The position numbers were made by a program, and so were the translations under genes. Below, piece after piece: positions 48,298 to 56,392 of a stretch of 64,000 nucleotides of DNA. The notes under the pieces are model-generated. The model worked only from the letters and a program-made list of their open reading frames with translations, had not been told where the DNA came from and did not search any database. The stretch comes from Saccharothrix sp. ST-888 (lineage in GTDB: Bacteria > Actinomycetota > Actinomycetes > Streptomycetales > Streptomycetaceae): the NCBI RefSeq assembly GCF_000955975.1, contig NZ_JYJF01000009.1, forward strand, positions 1 through 64,000, read 5' to 3'. Numbering within the stretch: position 1 is the stretch's first letter; every line of letters starts with the position of its first letter.

Positions 48298-51081
48298 ATG
48301 CTCGACGAATCGCCCCCGGACACGACACCGGACACCCCGCACGGGTCGCTGGTCGGCCGGTCCGAGGACCTGGCGCGGTTCGACGACTTCGTCGCCGGTA
48401 TCCCGGACGCGGGTGGATCCGTGGTGCTCCTCGGCGAGCCCGGCGTGGGCAAGACGGCACTGCTGGGCGCTGCGGCCGCCAGGGCGACGGCCGGCGGGCT
48501 GCGGGTGCTGCAGGCCACCGGCGTCCAATACCGCGCCCAGGCCAGCTACTCGGCCCTGTTACAACTGCTGACGGCCACGCCCGAGCTCCGCGGCGCCGCG
48601 GCCGAGGTGCTTGTCCTGGCCACGGCGCTGGGCATCGAGCCGGGGATCGCCCCCGGCCCCGACGCGGTCGCCGAGGCCGTGGTCCTTCTGCTCAAGAACC
48701 TGTCCGACAGCCTGCCCGTCCTGCTGGTGCTCGATGACGTGCAGTGGCTGGACCGCTCCAGCGCCGCGGTCCTGGAACGTGTCGCCCGCCGACTCGCCGG
48801 GACCGGCGCAGGGCTGGTGTGCGCTGCGAGGCCGGGGGAAGAGAGCTACTTCGACCACAGCGGCCTGCCGGTCCACGAACTGCGCCCGCTGAGCCCGGCA
48901 GACTCCGAGGCACTCCTCACCCGCCGATTCCCGGCGCTGGCCGCGCGGGTCCGCCGCCGGCTGGTCGCCGACGCCGAGGGCAATGCGCTGGCGCTGCTGG
49001 AACTGCCCGCAGCCCTCACCGACCCGCAGCGCACTGCGGCCGCGCCGATGCCGCGGCGCATCCCGCTGACCCAGCGGCTGCAGGCGGCCTTCGCCGCCCG
49101 GATCAAGGCCTTGCCGGCCCCGACCCGGCACCTGCTGCTGGTCGCAGCGCTGGAAGGCAGCGGCAACATGCAGGTGGTGCGGCGCGCCGTGGTCGGCCGG
49201 TGCAGCCTGAAACACCTGGCGCCGGCCGAGCGTGTGCAACTGGTCCACGTCGACGACGCCACCGGCCGACTGGGCTTCCGGCACTCGCTCATCCGCTCGG
49301 CCGTGGTCGACCTGGCCGCCAGTGATCAGCGACGTGGCGTGCACCGCGCGCTGGCCGAGGCGTGGATCGGAGTACCCGAGCAGCGGGCCTGGCACCTGGC
49401 GCAAGCCTCGATCGAACCCGATGCAGAGATCGCGGCCCTGCTGGAGGAGGCCGCCGAGGTCAGCGCTCATCGCGGCGACGGGCCGAACGCGGTGGGGGCC
49501 CTGGTCCGTGCGGCCGAACTGAGCCCGACCGGGGCGGAACGGGCCCGCCTGCTGGCCAAGGCGGCCTACGTCGGCGCCAACCTGACCGGGAGTCTGCGAG
49601 AGGTTCCCCGCCTGCTGGAGGACGCCCGCAGGGCCGACCCCGACGCCGACTCCCTGCCCGCGGCGATGGCCGCCTCGGTGTTCCTGCTCAACAGCTACGG
49701 CGACGTCGACACGGCCTTTCGGCTGCTCAGCGGGGCCATCACCCAGCAGCGGCAGTCGGCCCGGACCCCGGACGCGGCGGTGCCAGAGGCGCTCGCGGCG
49801 TTGCTCATGGTCTGTGTGTACGGAGGGCGTCCCGAACTGTGGGCGGATTTCGACGCGCTGGCGGCCGGACTCGACACGGTGCCGGACACCCTTCACTTCA
49901 TGCGGACCGTCTTCGGGGACCCGGTGCGGGCCCGGCTGTCGGACTGGGAACGGCTCGACGCCGCAGCCGCGGCGCTGACCAGGGAGCGGGACCCGGGCCG
50001 GATCTTGAAGGTGGGTACCGCCTGCGCCTACGGCGACCGCCTGGGCCTGGTCGACGAGCCGCTGCGGCGCATGGCGGCCGGGGGCAGCGGGGGCGAGAAC
50101 ATCCTCCCGGCGATCCAGGCTCTGTCCCTGCTGAGCAGCCGTGCCTGGTTCTCCGGGCAGTGGCCGGAGGCGCGACGCCTGTGCCGGGAGGCGTTGGACC
50201 TGTGCGAGGAGTTCGACTATCCGCTGCGATCGTGGACGGCGAAGTTCACCCTCGGCTGCGTGTCCGCGGCCTGCGGCGACTTCGACGCCGCCCGCGTCTT
50301 CGCCGACCAGATGGACCAGTGGGCCGGCTCTCGTCGGGCCGAGGCGGTTCGCCGGTACGCCGCACAGGTCAGGGCCACGATCGCCTTGGCGCAGGGCGAA
50401 TTCGAGCAGGCATACCGGCACTTGTGCGTCATCTCCGCGCCGGGAACGCTGGCCCCCTTCGTCGGGCAGGCCCTGTGGGTCTTCCTGGACGCCGCCGAGG
50501 CCGCGGTACGCACCGGGCGACACGACCAGGCGCTGAAGCACGTGGCCGCCGCGCGGGCCGCAGGCCTGGACACGGTCTCGCCGCGGCTGAAGATGGTCAT
50601 GCTCGCCGCGGCCGGCCTCGCCGCCTCGGACGACGGCGAAGCCGTGACGCGGTATCAGGAAGCGCTGACGGTCGGGGACTCTGAGCGCTGGCCGTTCGAA
50701 CAAGCCCGGATCCGCCTCTACTGCGGTGAACGCCTGCGCCGTACCAGAGCCCCTGCCCAGGCCCGGAGCCACCTCACCGCCGCGATCGAGGCCTTCGGCT
50801 GGCTCGGCGCCGCACCCTGGGCCGAGCGCGCTGGCACGGAACTGCGTGCCTGCGGCGCCCCGGCCCACGGCGTCGGCGACCGCGGCCTTCTGACTCCTCA
50901 ACAGTGGGAGATCGCGCGCCTCGCCGCCCAGGGACTGTCCAACAAGGAGATCGGCGCCAAGCTCTACCTTTCGCCCCGCACCGTCTCCACCCACCTCTAC
51001 CAGGTCTTCCCCAAACTCGGCATCACCAGCCGAGCCGCCCTCCGCGACGCACTGGGGCAGGTGGAACCTCCGGTGCGCTAG
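48298..51081 (+). CDS. LuxR-family (LAL-type) transcriptional regulator with AAA ATPase domain; contains a TTA codon
   Basis: A 927-residue paralogue of the regulator at 15614-18319. It opens LVGRSEDLARFDDF. Walker A is GEPGVGKT (from residue 46) and Walker B LLVLDDVQWLD (about 141-151). Long TPR-like helices and a C-terminal LuxR HTH follow (LTPQQWEIARLAAQGLSNKE, then LSPRTVSTHLYQVFPKLGI). Codon 88 (48559-48561) is TTA, which in streptomycetes needs the developmental bldA tRNA, so synthesis may be delayed to late growth. The ATG at 48298 follows GGAGG. It is divergent from two hydrolase genes, its likely targets. Confidence 0.93.
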   Translation: MLDESPPDTTPDTPHGSLVGRSEDLARFDDFVAGIPDAGGSVVLLGEPGVGKTALLGAAAARATAGGLRVLQATGVQYRAQASYSALLQLLTATPELRGAAAEVLVLATALGIEPGIAPGPDAVAEAVVLLLKNLSDSLPVLLVLDDVQWLDRSSAAVLERVARRLAGTGAGLVCAARPGEESYFDHSGLPVHELRPLSPADSEALLTRRFPALAARVRRRLVADAEGNALALLELPAALTDPQRTAAAPMPRRIPLTQRLQAAFAARIKALPAPTRHLLLVAALEGSGNMQVVRRAVVGRCSLKHLAPAERVQLVHVDDATGRLGFRHSLIRSAVVDLAASDQRRGVHRALAEAWIGVPEQRAWHLAQASIEPDAEIAALLEEAAEVSAHRGDGPNAVGALVRAAELSPTGAERARLLAKAAYVGANLTGSLREVPRLLEDARRADPDADSLPAAMAASVFLLNSYGDVDTAFRLLSGAITQQRQSARTPDAAVPEALAALLMVCVYGGRPELWADFDALAAGLDTVPDTLHFMRTVFGDPVRARLSDWERLDAAAAALTRERDPGRILKVGTACAYGDRLGLVDEPLRRMAAGGSGGENILPAIQALSLLSSRAWFSGQWPEARRLCREALDLCEEFDYPLRSWTAKFTLGCVSAACGDFDAARVFADQMDQWAGSRRAEAVRRYAAQVRATIALAQGEFEQAYRHLCVISAPGTLAPFVGQALWVFLDAAEAAVRTGRHDQALKHVAAARAAGLDTVSPRLKMVMLAAAGLAASDDGEAVTRYQEALTVGDSERWPFEQARIRLYCGERLRRTRAPAQARSHLTAAIEAFGWLGAAPWAERAGTELRACGAPAHGVGDRGLLTPQQWEIARLAAQGLSNKEIGAKLYLSPRTVSTHLYQVFPKLGITSRAALRDALGQVEPPVR

Positions 51082-51108
51082 GTCCTCGTCGTGCTCATCA
51101 CGGGTCGC

Positions 51109-53403
51109 TCAGCTGCCGTCGGTGCCGCTCCACGCCTTCAGCAGCTCCTCCGTCGCCGTGATCTCCTCGGTGGCATTCACTTCCCTGAACCGTTCTCGCG
51201 CCAGCTCCAAGGTCGACGTGGCTTCAACAAGCCGGCCCTGTTGGTGCTGGAGCTGGGCCAGCTTCAGCTCGACGCGGCCCTGGTGGAGTGTCATGCCGGT
51301 GCGGCCGGCGTTGTCGGCGGCGACCCGGTAGGCCGATTCGGCCAGCTCGTACTCCTGCACCGCCTGGTGTGCCGTGGCCAGGTAGAAGTGGCCGGAGGTC
51401 AGCAGAACGTCGGCGATGGTCTGCCATGCCTCACCCGCCGGCGGGCGGGCGATCTCCAGGCCCGAATGAAGCTTCTCGATCGCGGCACCGGGCTCGCCGA
51501 GGCTCAGCAGCGTGACGGCAACCGACATCAGGACGGTGGTCCGGCCCGTCCAGTCGCCGACCTGGGCGAAGAGCTGCTCCGACTGCTGGGAGTAGGGCAG
51601 CGATGCCGCAGGATCGGTGGTCATCATCGCCCGCGCCGCGAAATGCAGGGCCCAGGCCTGCTGACGTGCCGCGCCGGCCTGCTCGGCGATCCGTGCCGCC
51701 TCCAGAGCCGAGGCGACGGCCTCCTCTGTCTCGCCACGCTGGGCCTTCGCCCAGGAGAGGTTGTACAGCTGCGTCGCCTGCGCGACCGGGTCGCCGACTC
51801 GCTGCGCCGCCGCAGCGGACAGTGTGAACAGCTCGTGCCAGTGGGCCCACAGCATCCAGTGATTGGAGAACCAGTGCACCGCGTCCGCGGTCTCGACGAC
51901 GATGCGATCCCAGCCCCGCGCGGCGGCGATGCGTACCGCGCCGAACCAGTTGTCCGACTCGGCCCGCAACCAGGCGGAGGCCGCCTCGGAGGTGGACAGG
52001 TCGACCGGATGCCGCCAGGCCGGCGGCTCGGCGCCGTGATCCGGGTCGAACCACAGACCGGCGGCCACCGTCACCTGCAGCAGCCACTCGACCGTCGTCC
52101 GCATCAGGGTCGTGCGCTCGGCCGGGTCCTCCTCGGCCGCGAGGCGTTCGGCGGCGAACAGCCGGATCAGGTCGTGGAAGCTGTAGCGGCCGTCGTCGGA
52201 CTGGGACAGCAGTCCCAGCTCGTGCAACTCGTCCAACACCTCCTCGGTGTCCAGCACGTCCGCGGTCCGCGGCGACGGTGACCCGCCGACCACCGCGGCC
52301 AACGCCACGTCGAAGTCCGGGCCCGGCACCAACGACAACCGTCGGCACAGGCGCCTGGCCGGCGGGCTCAGCTGGTCGTACGACATCCGGAACGCTGCCG
52401 TGATCTGCAGGTCGCCGGCGCGGATCTGCTCCAGACTCCGCCCGGAGTCGGCCAGCCGGTGCGCCAGCTCCCTCGCGGTCCACGCCGGGCGGGTGGCCAG
52501 CCGGTTGCCGACGATGCGCAGCGCCAGCGGCAGCCCGCCGCACACCGCGGCCAGTTCGCCAAGCCCCTCGCCGCGCCGGCCTTCGACGTCACCGATGATC
52601 GACCCCAGCAACCGCAGTCCCTCCGCGTCCTCCAGCGTCGGCACGGGCATGCGGTGGACGCCCTCCAAACCGGTCAGCAGTCTGCGACTGGTCACCAGCA
52701 CAAGCCCCGTCCCCGCACCGGGCAGCAACGGACGCACCTGCTCCTCGTCGCGGGCGTTGTCCAGGATCAGGACGGCAGGATGCTGCTCGAACAGCGTACG
52801 GAACTGCCCGGACCGGCCGTCGATGTCATCGTGGACGTCCCGGTCTGCGACTCCCAGCGCCTTGAGAAGGCGGAACAGCGCCGCGTGTGCGTCCAACGGC
52901 TCGGAATCCAGCCCGCGCAGGTTGACGTGGAACACTTCGAGGCCGCGCGAGTCGGCGATCAGCTGCGCGGCCCGCACCGCGAGCGTGGTCTTGCCGATGC
53001 CACCCGGGCCGGACAGCACCGCGACCGGTGCCCCGGAGCCCGCCGCCGACACCGTCGCAAGGCGCGCGAGCTCAGCCTCCCGCCCTGCGAAATCCGCGAC
53101 AGGTCGAGGAGGAACACACCAGCCGACCGGCGCCGTCACCGGCCGCGGACGTCCGGCCTCCGCAAGCTGCTCCAGGCGGACCCGGTCCGTGTCACCCAGT
53201 CCCAGCCCGTCCGCCAACGCAGTCACCGTCCTGCGCTGCGGCCCTAAGCTGCGCCCCCGCTCCAGCCCGCCGATCGCCCTCACGCTGATTCCAGAGGACT
53301 CCGCGAGTGCCTCCAGCGTCAGCTGAGACCGCTGCCGCAGTCGCCGAAGCTCCGCAGCGAACGTGTTCCCGGAGTGCTCCTCGCGTCTGCCAGCACTTGC
53401 CAT
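51109..53403 (-). CDS. XRE-HTH / STAND ATPase / TPR transcriptional regulator
   Basis: A 764-residue paralogue of the regulator at 21615-23933. XRE HTH: FAAELRRLRQRSQLTLEALA, then ISVRAIGGLERGRSLGPQ. P-loop: SGPGGIGKTT, ending at residue 140. Walker B region: AVLILDNARDEEQ. Helical region: GLPLALRIVGNRLATRPAW. The C-terminal half is TPR-like, ending ELLKAWSGTDGS. The ATG at 53401-53403 follows GGAGGGGG; an upstream in-frame start at 53427 lacks support. It converges on the LuxR/LAL gene, 27 bases between stops. It borders the accessory island; the signal sensed is unknown. Confidence 0.9.
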   Translation of the reverse strand: MASAGRREEHSGNTFAAELRRLRQRSQLTLEALAESSGISVRAIGGLERGRSLGPQRRTVTALADGLGLGDTDRVRLEQLAEAGRPRPVTAPVGWCVPPRPVADFAGREAELARLATVSAAGSGAPVAVLSGPGGIGKTTLAVRAAQLIADSRGLEVFHVNLRGLDSEPLDAHAALFRLLKALGVADRDVHDDIDGRSGQFRTLFEQHPAVLILDNARDEEQVRPLLPGAGTGLVLVTSRRLLTGLEGVHRMPVPTLEDAEGLRLLGSIIGDVEGRRGEGLGELAAVCGGLPLALRIVGNRLATRPAWTARELAHRLADSGRSLEQIRAGDLQITAAFRMSYDQLSPPARRLCRRLSLVPGPDFDVALAAVVGGSPSPRTADVLDTEEVLDELHELGLLSQSDDGRYSFHDLIRLFAAERLAAEEDPAERTTLMRTTVEWLLQVTVAAGLWFDPDHGAEPPAWRHPVDLSTSEAASAWLRAESDNWFGAVRIAAARGWDRIVVETADAVHWFSNHWMLWAHWHELFTLSAAAAQRVGDPVAQATQLYNLSWAKAQRGETEEAVASALEAARIAEQAGAARQQAWALHFAARAMMTTDPAASLPYSQQSEQLFAQVGDWTGRTTVLMSVAVTLLSLGEPGAAIEKLHSGLEIARPPAGEAWQTIADVLLTSGHFYLATAHQAVQEYELAESAYRVAADNAGRTGMTLHQGRVELKLAQLQHQQGRLVEATSTLELARERFREVNATEEITATEELLKAWSGTDGS

Positions 53404-53652
53404 CCCGGGCAGCCCCCTCCAGCACAAGATCAGTGGCCCGACTGTAGCCGAGGTCGCTGAACTGCGAAGGTCGAACAGCCTGCCAGGTATCTGCGCTTCG
53501 AGGTGGGCCAGCAGGATCCGGCCGTATTCGGCAGGTGGTCGCGGACGGCGTACAGGCGCGGGTGTTCGTCGGCAGGCACGGTGCCGTGGACGTCCTGCCA
53601 GGCCCTGGCCTCGTCGGCCCCGAGCGCGCGCAGATCGAACTCAGTGCACTCC
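53404..53652. other. Gene-free left border of the island with possible gene debris
   Basis: On the minus strand, 53430-53660 translates in part to balanced protein-like sequence (KWECTEFDLRALGADEAR, then AVRDHLPNTAG). A neighbouring frame continues ILLAHLEAQIPGRLFDLR. This suggests a frameshifted remnant of an unrecognised gene. Beyond it lies the first long repeat. Confidence 0.3.
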
Positions 53653-53870
53653 CATTTCACATCACGAGTCCCAGAGCCCTCGACGTGAGTTGGCCGCACA
53701 GCGTTTCCGCAGGTCACAGACGTGCCGACCTGCGGAAACGACAAGAGATCGAACTGCGTTTCCGCAGGTCAGAGGCACTCCTACAGGTCGAAGTTCTGAT
53801 CGAACATGCCCCTGACCTGCGGAAACAGAGGGCTCGTGGAAGATCATTTCACAATCAGTGCACATGCGGC
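53653..53870. repeat. Island repeat copy A: ~218-bp element with paired inverted repeats
   Basis: A direct copy of the element at 63155-63363. CGTTTCCGCAGGTC (53702-53715) pairs with 53727-53740 (14 bp, 11-base loop). GTTTCCGCAGGTCA (53758-53771) pairs with 53813-53826 (14 bp, 41-base loop). A 36-base core between them (within 53779-53816) is identical in both copies. CATTTCACA occurs at both ends (53653 and 53845). No coding potential is convincing. It could be a REP/MITE-like element or a protein-binding array. Confidence 0.85.
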
Positions 53871-54069
53871 GGCCTCAACGGATGAGAGGCGCCGAGATGT
53901 GTCGGGTGGTGCTGGCAGGTCGTGCTGGTGGCCCGTTGCACGGCACTACGGAGTGCTACGAGGTTCGAACCCCACTTGATCTTGTCAAGTGCAGACCGTT
54001 GCTCCTTCTGGCGATCTTGACGGCGCGTGAGGTTGTGCGGCGACTCTGCGATGTAGGTCTTGTTCTGCC

Positions 54070-54098
54070 GGGATCATCCTCGCGGGTGTGGGGACTGG
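54070..54098 (+). repeat. Solitary 29-base sequence resembling a type I-E CRISPR repeat
   Basis: It begins GGGATCATCC and ends GTGTGGGGACTGG, close to the reverse complement of common actinobacterial type I-E repeats (GTGGTCCCC to GGGGATGATCCC). It forms a short imperfect hairpin (TCCTC with GGGGA). No second copy lies 60-62 bases either side and there are no cas genes, so it is not an array. Confidence 0.4.
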
Positions 54099-54119
54099 AG
54101 CCGACGCCGCGAGTTCTCA

Positions 54120-54476
54120 TCACGGACCGCTGGGGGCGGTGTACGTGATCCCGAGGTCTCCGGCGGAGGCCGCGGCCAAGGCCACGACCTTCCAGATGGC
54201 GATGGGGATGTTTGCTCGGGGACCGTCGTACGTTCCGTTGAGTAGGTCTACGGTCAGGGCTTTGGGCTTGCCGTCCGTCCCCTTGGCCGAGAACGTGACC
54301 TGCTGCGCCGACCACGGAGCCTGCTGCACGCCGGCGAACGCCACCGAAGCATGGTAGGGCTCATAGGCCCTGCCTCCGCAGGTGAGGGCGAGTGTGCCGG
54401 GTCGTAGGTCGATTCCGATCTGAACCTGGGTGTCTTCCCGGGTAATGACCGGCTCGCCGGTGGCGCTCAGGTCCAT
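54120..54476 (-). CDS. Small hypothetical protein
   Basis: A 118-residue protein with no family I recognise. It is beta-rich with alternating hydrophobic residues: TQVQIGIDLRPGTLALTCGG, AYEPYHASVAFAGVQQAPWS, then KALTVDLLNGTYDGPRANIP. No signal peptide or membrane helix is visible. The ATG at 54474-54476 follows a GAGAGGA site. It is the last minus-strand gene of the island, 61 bases downstream of the restriction endonuclease gene, so it is probably co-transcribed and may be an accessory or immunity protein. The solitary CRISPR-like repeat lies just beyond its stop. Confidence 0.6.
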   Translation of the reverse strand: MDLSATGEPVITREDTQVQIGIDLRPGTLALTCGGRAYEPYHASVAFAGVQQAPWSAQQVTFSAKGTDGKPKALTVDLLNGTYDGPRANIPIAIWKVVALAAASAGDLGITYTAPSGP

Positions 54477-54537
54477 GGATTGATCCTCTCGTTGATGGTC
54501 GCGGTCTGACCGGCGCTGCGCAGCTCGTGCAACGCTC

Positions 54538-56043
54538 TCAGGCGACGTCGCTCGGTTGCCAGCCGGGCGGGAGCTTTGGTAGTCCGATCAGGGCGTCGAT
54601 GCCGAGGTGTTCGAGGAGCAGGGCTTTCAGGTTCCGGCCGTCGATCAGGTCCAGGCGCTGGCCATTGCGGTGCACGGTCTCCCAACTGGATTTGCCGTAC
54701 CAGGAGGTGGTGACGAGGACGCCTCGGGCGGCCTGCTTGTCCTGGAGCGTTCCGAGCAGGGCCCGGACGACTTCGGGGCTGACGACGTTCTTGGTCCGCT
54801 TTGCCTGGACGGCGATCACGGTGACGCCCACCGGATCGCGTCTGACCGCGACGGCGTCGAGGCCGTCGTCGCGGGAGTTCTGGGTGCGCCAGGTCTCGTA
54901 GCCCATGGCGGTGAACAGTTCGCGGACCAGGTGCTCGAACGCGAACGGGTCCATCTGCAGGAGGTCGGGTCGGCTGTCGAGCGGGCCGACGACGGCAGTG
55001 TCCGCCGCGATCTTGAACCGGGCCGGGTCGAAGTCGACGATCGGCGGTACGGGTTCCAGGTCGTGCGGGTGTCGGGAGACCACCGCGCCGAGGTTGCGTA
55101 GGCAGCGCTGCGGGTCCAACTTCGGCTCGTCCAAGACGAGTTCGGCGAAGTCCGCGCGCTCGACCACCATGCTTACCACGCACGGGCGCACGGCCCGCCC
55201 AGTGGCGGGGTCGGTTGTGGAGACGTGCCCGTTGATGACGACCGTGTCCACCAGCCCGATCGGTGTCACAGAGAACGCCTCGTCCAGCGCCCGCAGGGCC
55301 AGCCGCGCCAGGAGCCGCCGGTAGGTCTCCTGGAGGTCGGCCTCCTTGACCGGCTGCGGGACGACCTCCCCGCGCTGGGTGACGAGCCGGTACCCGGAAA
55401 CGGCGGGCACCACGTCCTGCGAGGGGAGCGCCACATCGACGAGCAACTGCCCGGCCTCCGGCACGTACCCGACAGCGGCATCCTCGCGGCACCCGGCGGG
55501 CACCGGCGAGCGGCGCAGCAGGTCCTCCACCACCTCCGCCACCCCGGCGGCCCCGTCGTGCGCCAACGCGCGCTCGACCAACGGGTGCCAGTCCTCCAGG
55601 CCGTCCGGCCGGTCGCGCAGCACCGCCTCCAGTTCGTCGAGCACGGCCGCGACCTCACGGCTGCGCCGCTCGGCCTCCTCCTTCAACCGCTGCTTCAACG
55701 CATCGCGTTCGGCCCGCTGTCGCTCCCGCAGCGCACGCTCCTGTTCCCGCTGCCGCTGCTGCGCCTCGCGTTCGCGCGCGCTCTGCCGCTTGGCGAGGTC
55801 GGCCTCGATCCGGGCGGCCTCCTTGGCCTTCGCGGCGTCCTCCTTGGCGAGGAGCTTCTCCCCGGCGGCCAGCAGCCGGGCGTGCTCGGCGGCCGGATCG
55901 GGCCGGCGCGGCGTGAGCGGCCGTCTCGCCGGAGCGGGCTTCGACGCGGCCGCCTGCCCGGCCCCAGCCTGTGCGAGCTTGGCCTGCTGCTTGGCCAGGA
56001 GCGCTTCCGCGAGCAGCTCCGGCACCGTCTTGCGCCGCGCCAA
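54538..56043 (-). CDS. Mrr-type restriction endonuclease with N-terminal coiled coil
   Basis: A 501-residue protein. About residues 40-150 are a long charged coiled coil (AAKAKEAARIEADLAKRQSA, then repeated ER/QR/EE). The C-terminal nuclease domain begins MDPFAFEHLVRELFTAMGYE and carries the PD-(D/E)xK core DDGLDAVAVRRDP then VQAKR, typical of Mrr-cat nucleases that cleave modified DNA. TTG 56043 is chosen for GGGAGGG upstream and because MARRKTVPELL is a sensible start. The frame continues open to 56286 but is Arg/Gly-rich. It lies downstream of the helicase gene on the same strand, separated by 349 bases. A defence role fits the island. Confidence 0.82.
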   Translation of the reverse strand: MARRKTVPELLAEALLAKQQAKLAQAGAGQAAASKPAPARRPLTPRRPDPAAEHARLLAAGEKLLAKEDAAKAKEAARIEADLAKRQSAREREAQQRQREQERALRERQRAERDALKQRLKEEAERRSREVAAVLDELEAVLRDRPDGLEDWHPLVERALAHDGAAGVAEVVEDLLRRSPVPAGCREDAAVGYVPEAGQLLVDVALPSQDVVPAVSGYRLVTQRGEVVPQPVKEADLQETYRRLLARLALRALDEAFSVTPIGLVDTVVINGHVSTTDPATGRAVRPCVVSMVVERADFAELVLDEPKLDPQRCLRNLGAVVSRHPHDLEPVPPIVDFDPARFKIAADTAVVGPLDSRPDLLQMDPFAFEHLVRELFTAMGYETWRTQNSRDDGLDAVAVRRDPVGVTVIAVQAKRTKNVVSPEVVRALLGTLQDKQAARGVLVTTSWYGKSSWETVHRNGQRLDLIDGRNLKALLLEHLGIDALIGLPKLPPGWQPSDVA

Positions 56044-56392
56044 CGCGACCCTCCCCACCCCCGGCCGCCCGACGACGGCACCCACCCGACCTCCGCGAGG
56101 CCTACCCACCCGCGCCCGCACCGAACCTGTGGCATTCGGCCAGCGGGCTGGCCGTCCGTACCACGGCGAATGCAAGACCTTGTCGGCGGCGCCGTGTCCG
56201 TCAGGCCGTCTACAGTTCCGCCTCGCGCGGATTGGGAACCGGTCGGCGGTCACGATGATTCCGGCGGAGGCCGCCGTTATCAACACCAGCCCTGGAGGGG
56301 ATGAGAGCTTCGACCTGGCTTCTCATCAGGCACGGTGATACTCCACTCTGCTATTCCTCCTGGACAGGTCTCGCGCTGAACCGTACGTCCGC
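56044..56392. other. Intergenic region between helicase and restriction genes
   Basis: 349 bases without a convincing gene. It should hold the promoter of the restriction endonuclease on the minus strand, but no clear -35/-10 is visible. A plus-strand frame from 56301 begins RASTWLLIRHGDTP; see rejected items. Confidence 0.4.

Noticed and set aside
48559..50994. An 811-codon minus-strand open frame (and similar long ones at 5554-7200, 2503-3891 and 15191-18880)
   Set aside because: These are antisense shadows of real genes in very high-GC DNA. Their translations are Arg/Gly/Pro-rich with no domains, and the opposite strand encodes recognisable proteins.
53662..53865. Minus-strand small ORFs in both long repeats sharing VSAGQGHVRSELRPVG-like translations
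   Set aside because: The shared peptide follows from the repeated DNA. The frame has no ribosome site, and the inverted repeats explain the conservation better than coding does.
53880..53985. A tRNA-like GGTTCGAACCCC (TpsiC-loop-like) that could mark an integration site
   Set aside because: No cloverleaf can be built around it: the T-arm stem does not pair and no anticodon arm is present. It is probably chance within the gene-free border.
54008..54160. A CRISPR array around the 29-base repeat
   Set aside because: Positions one repeat-spacer unit to either side do not contain a second repeat, so only an orphan repeat is supported.
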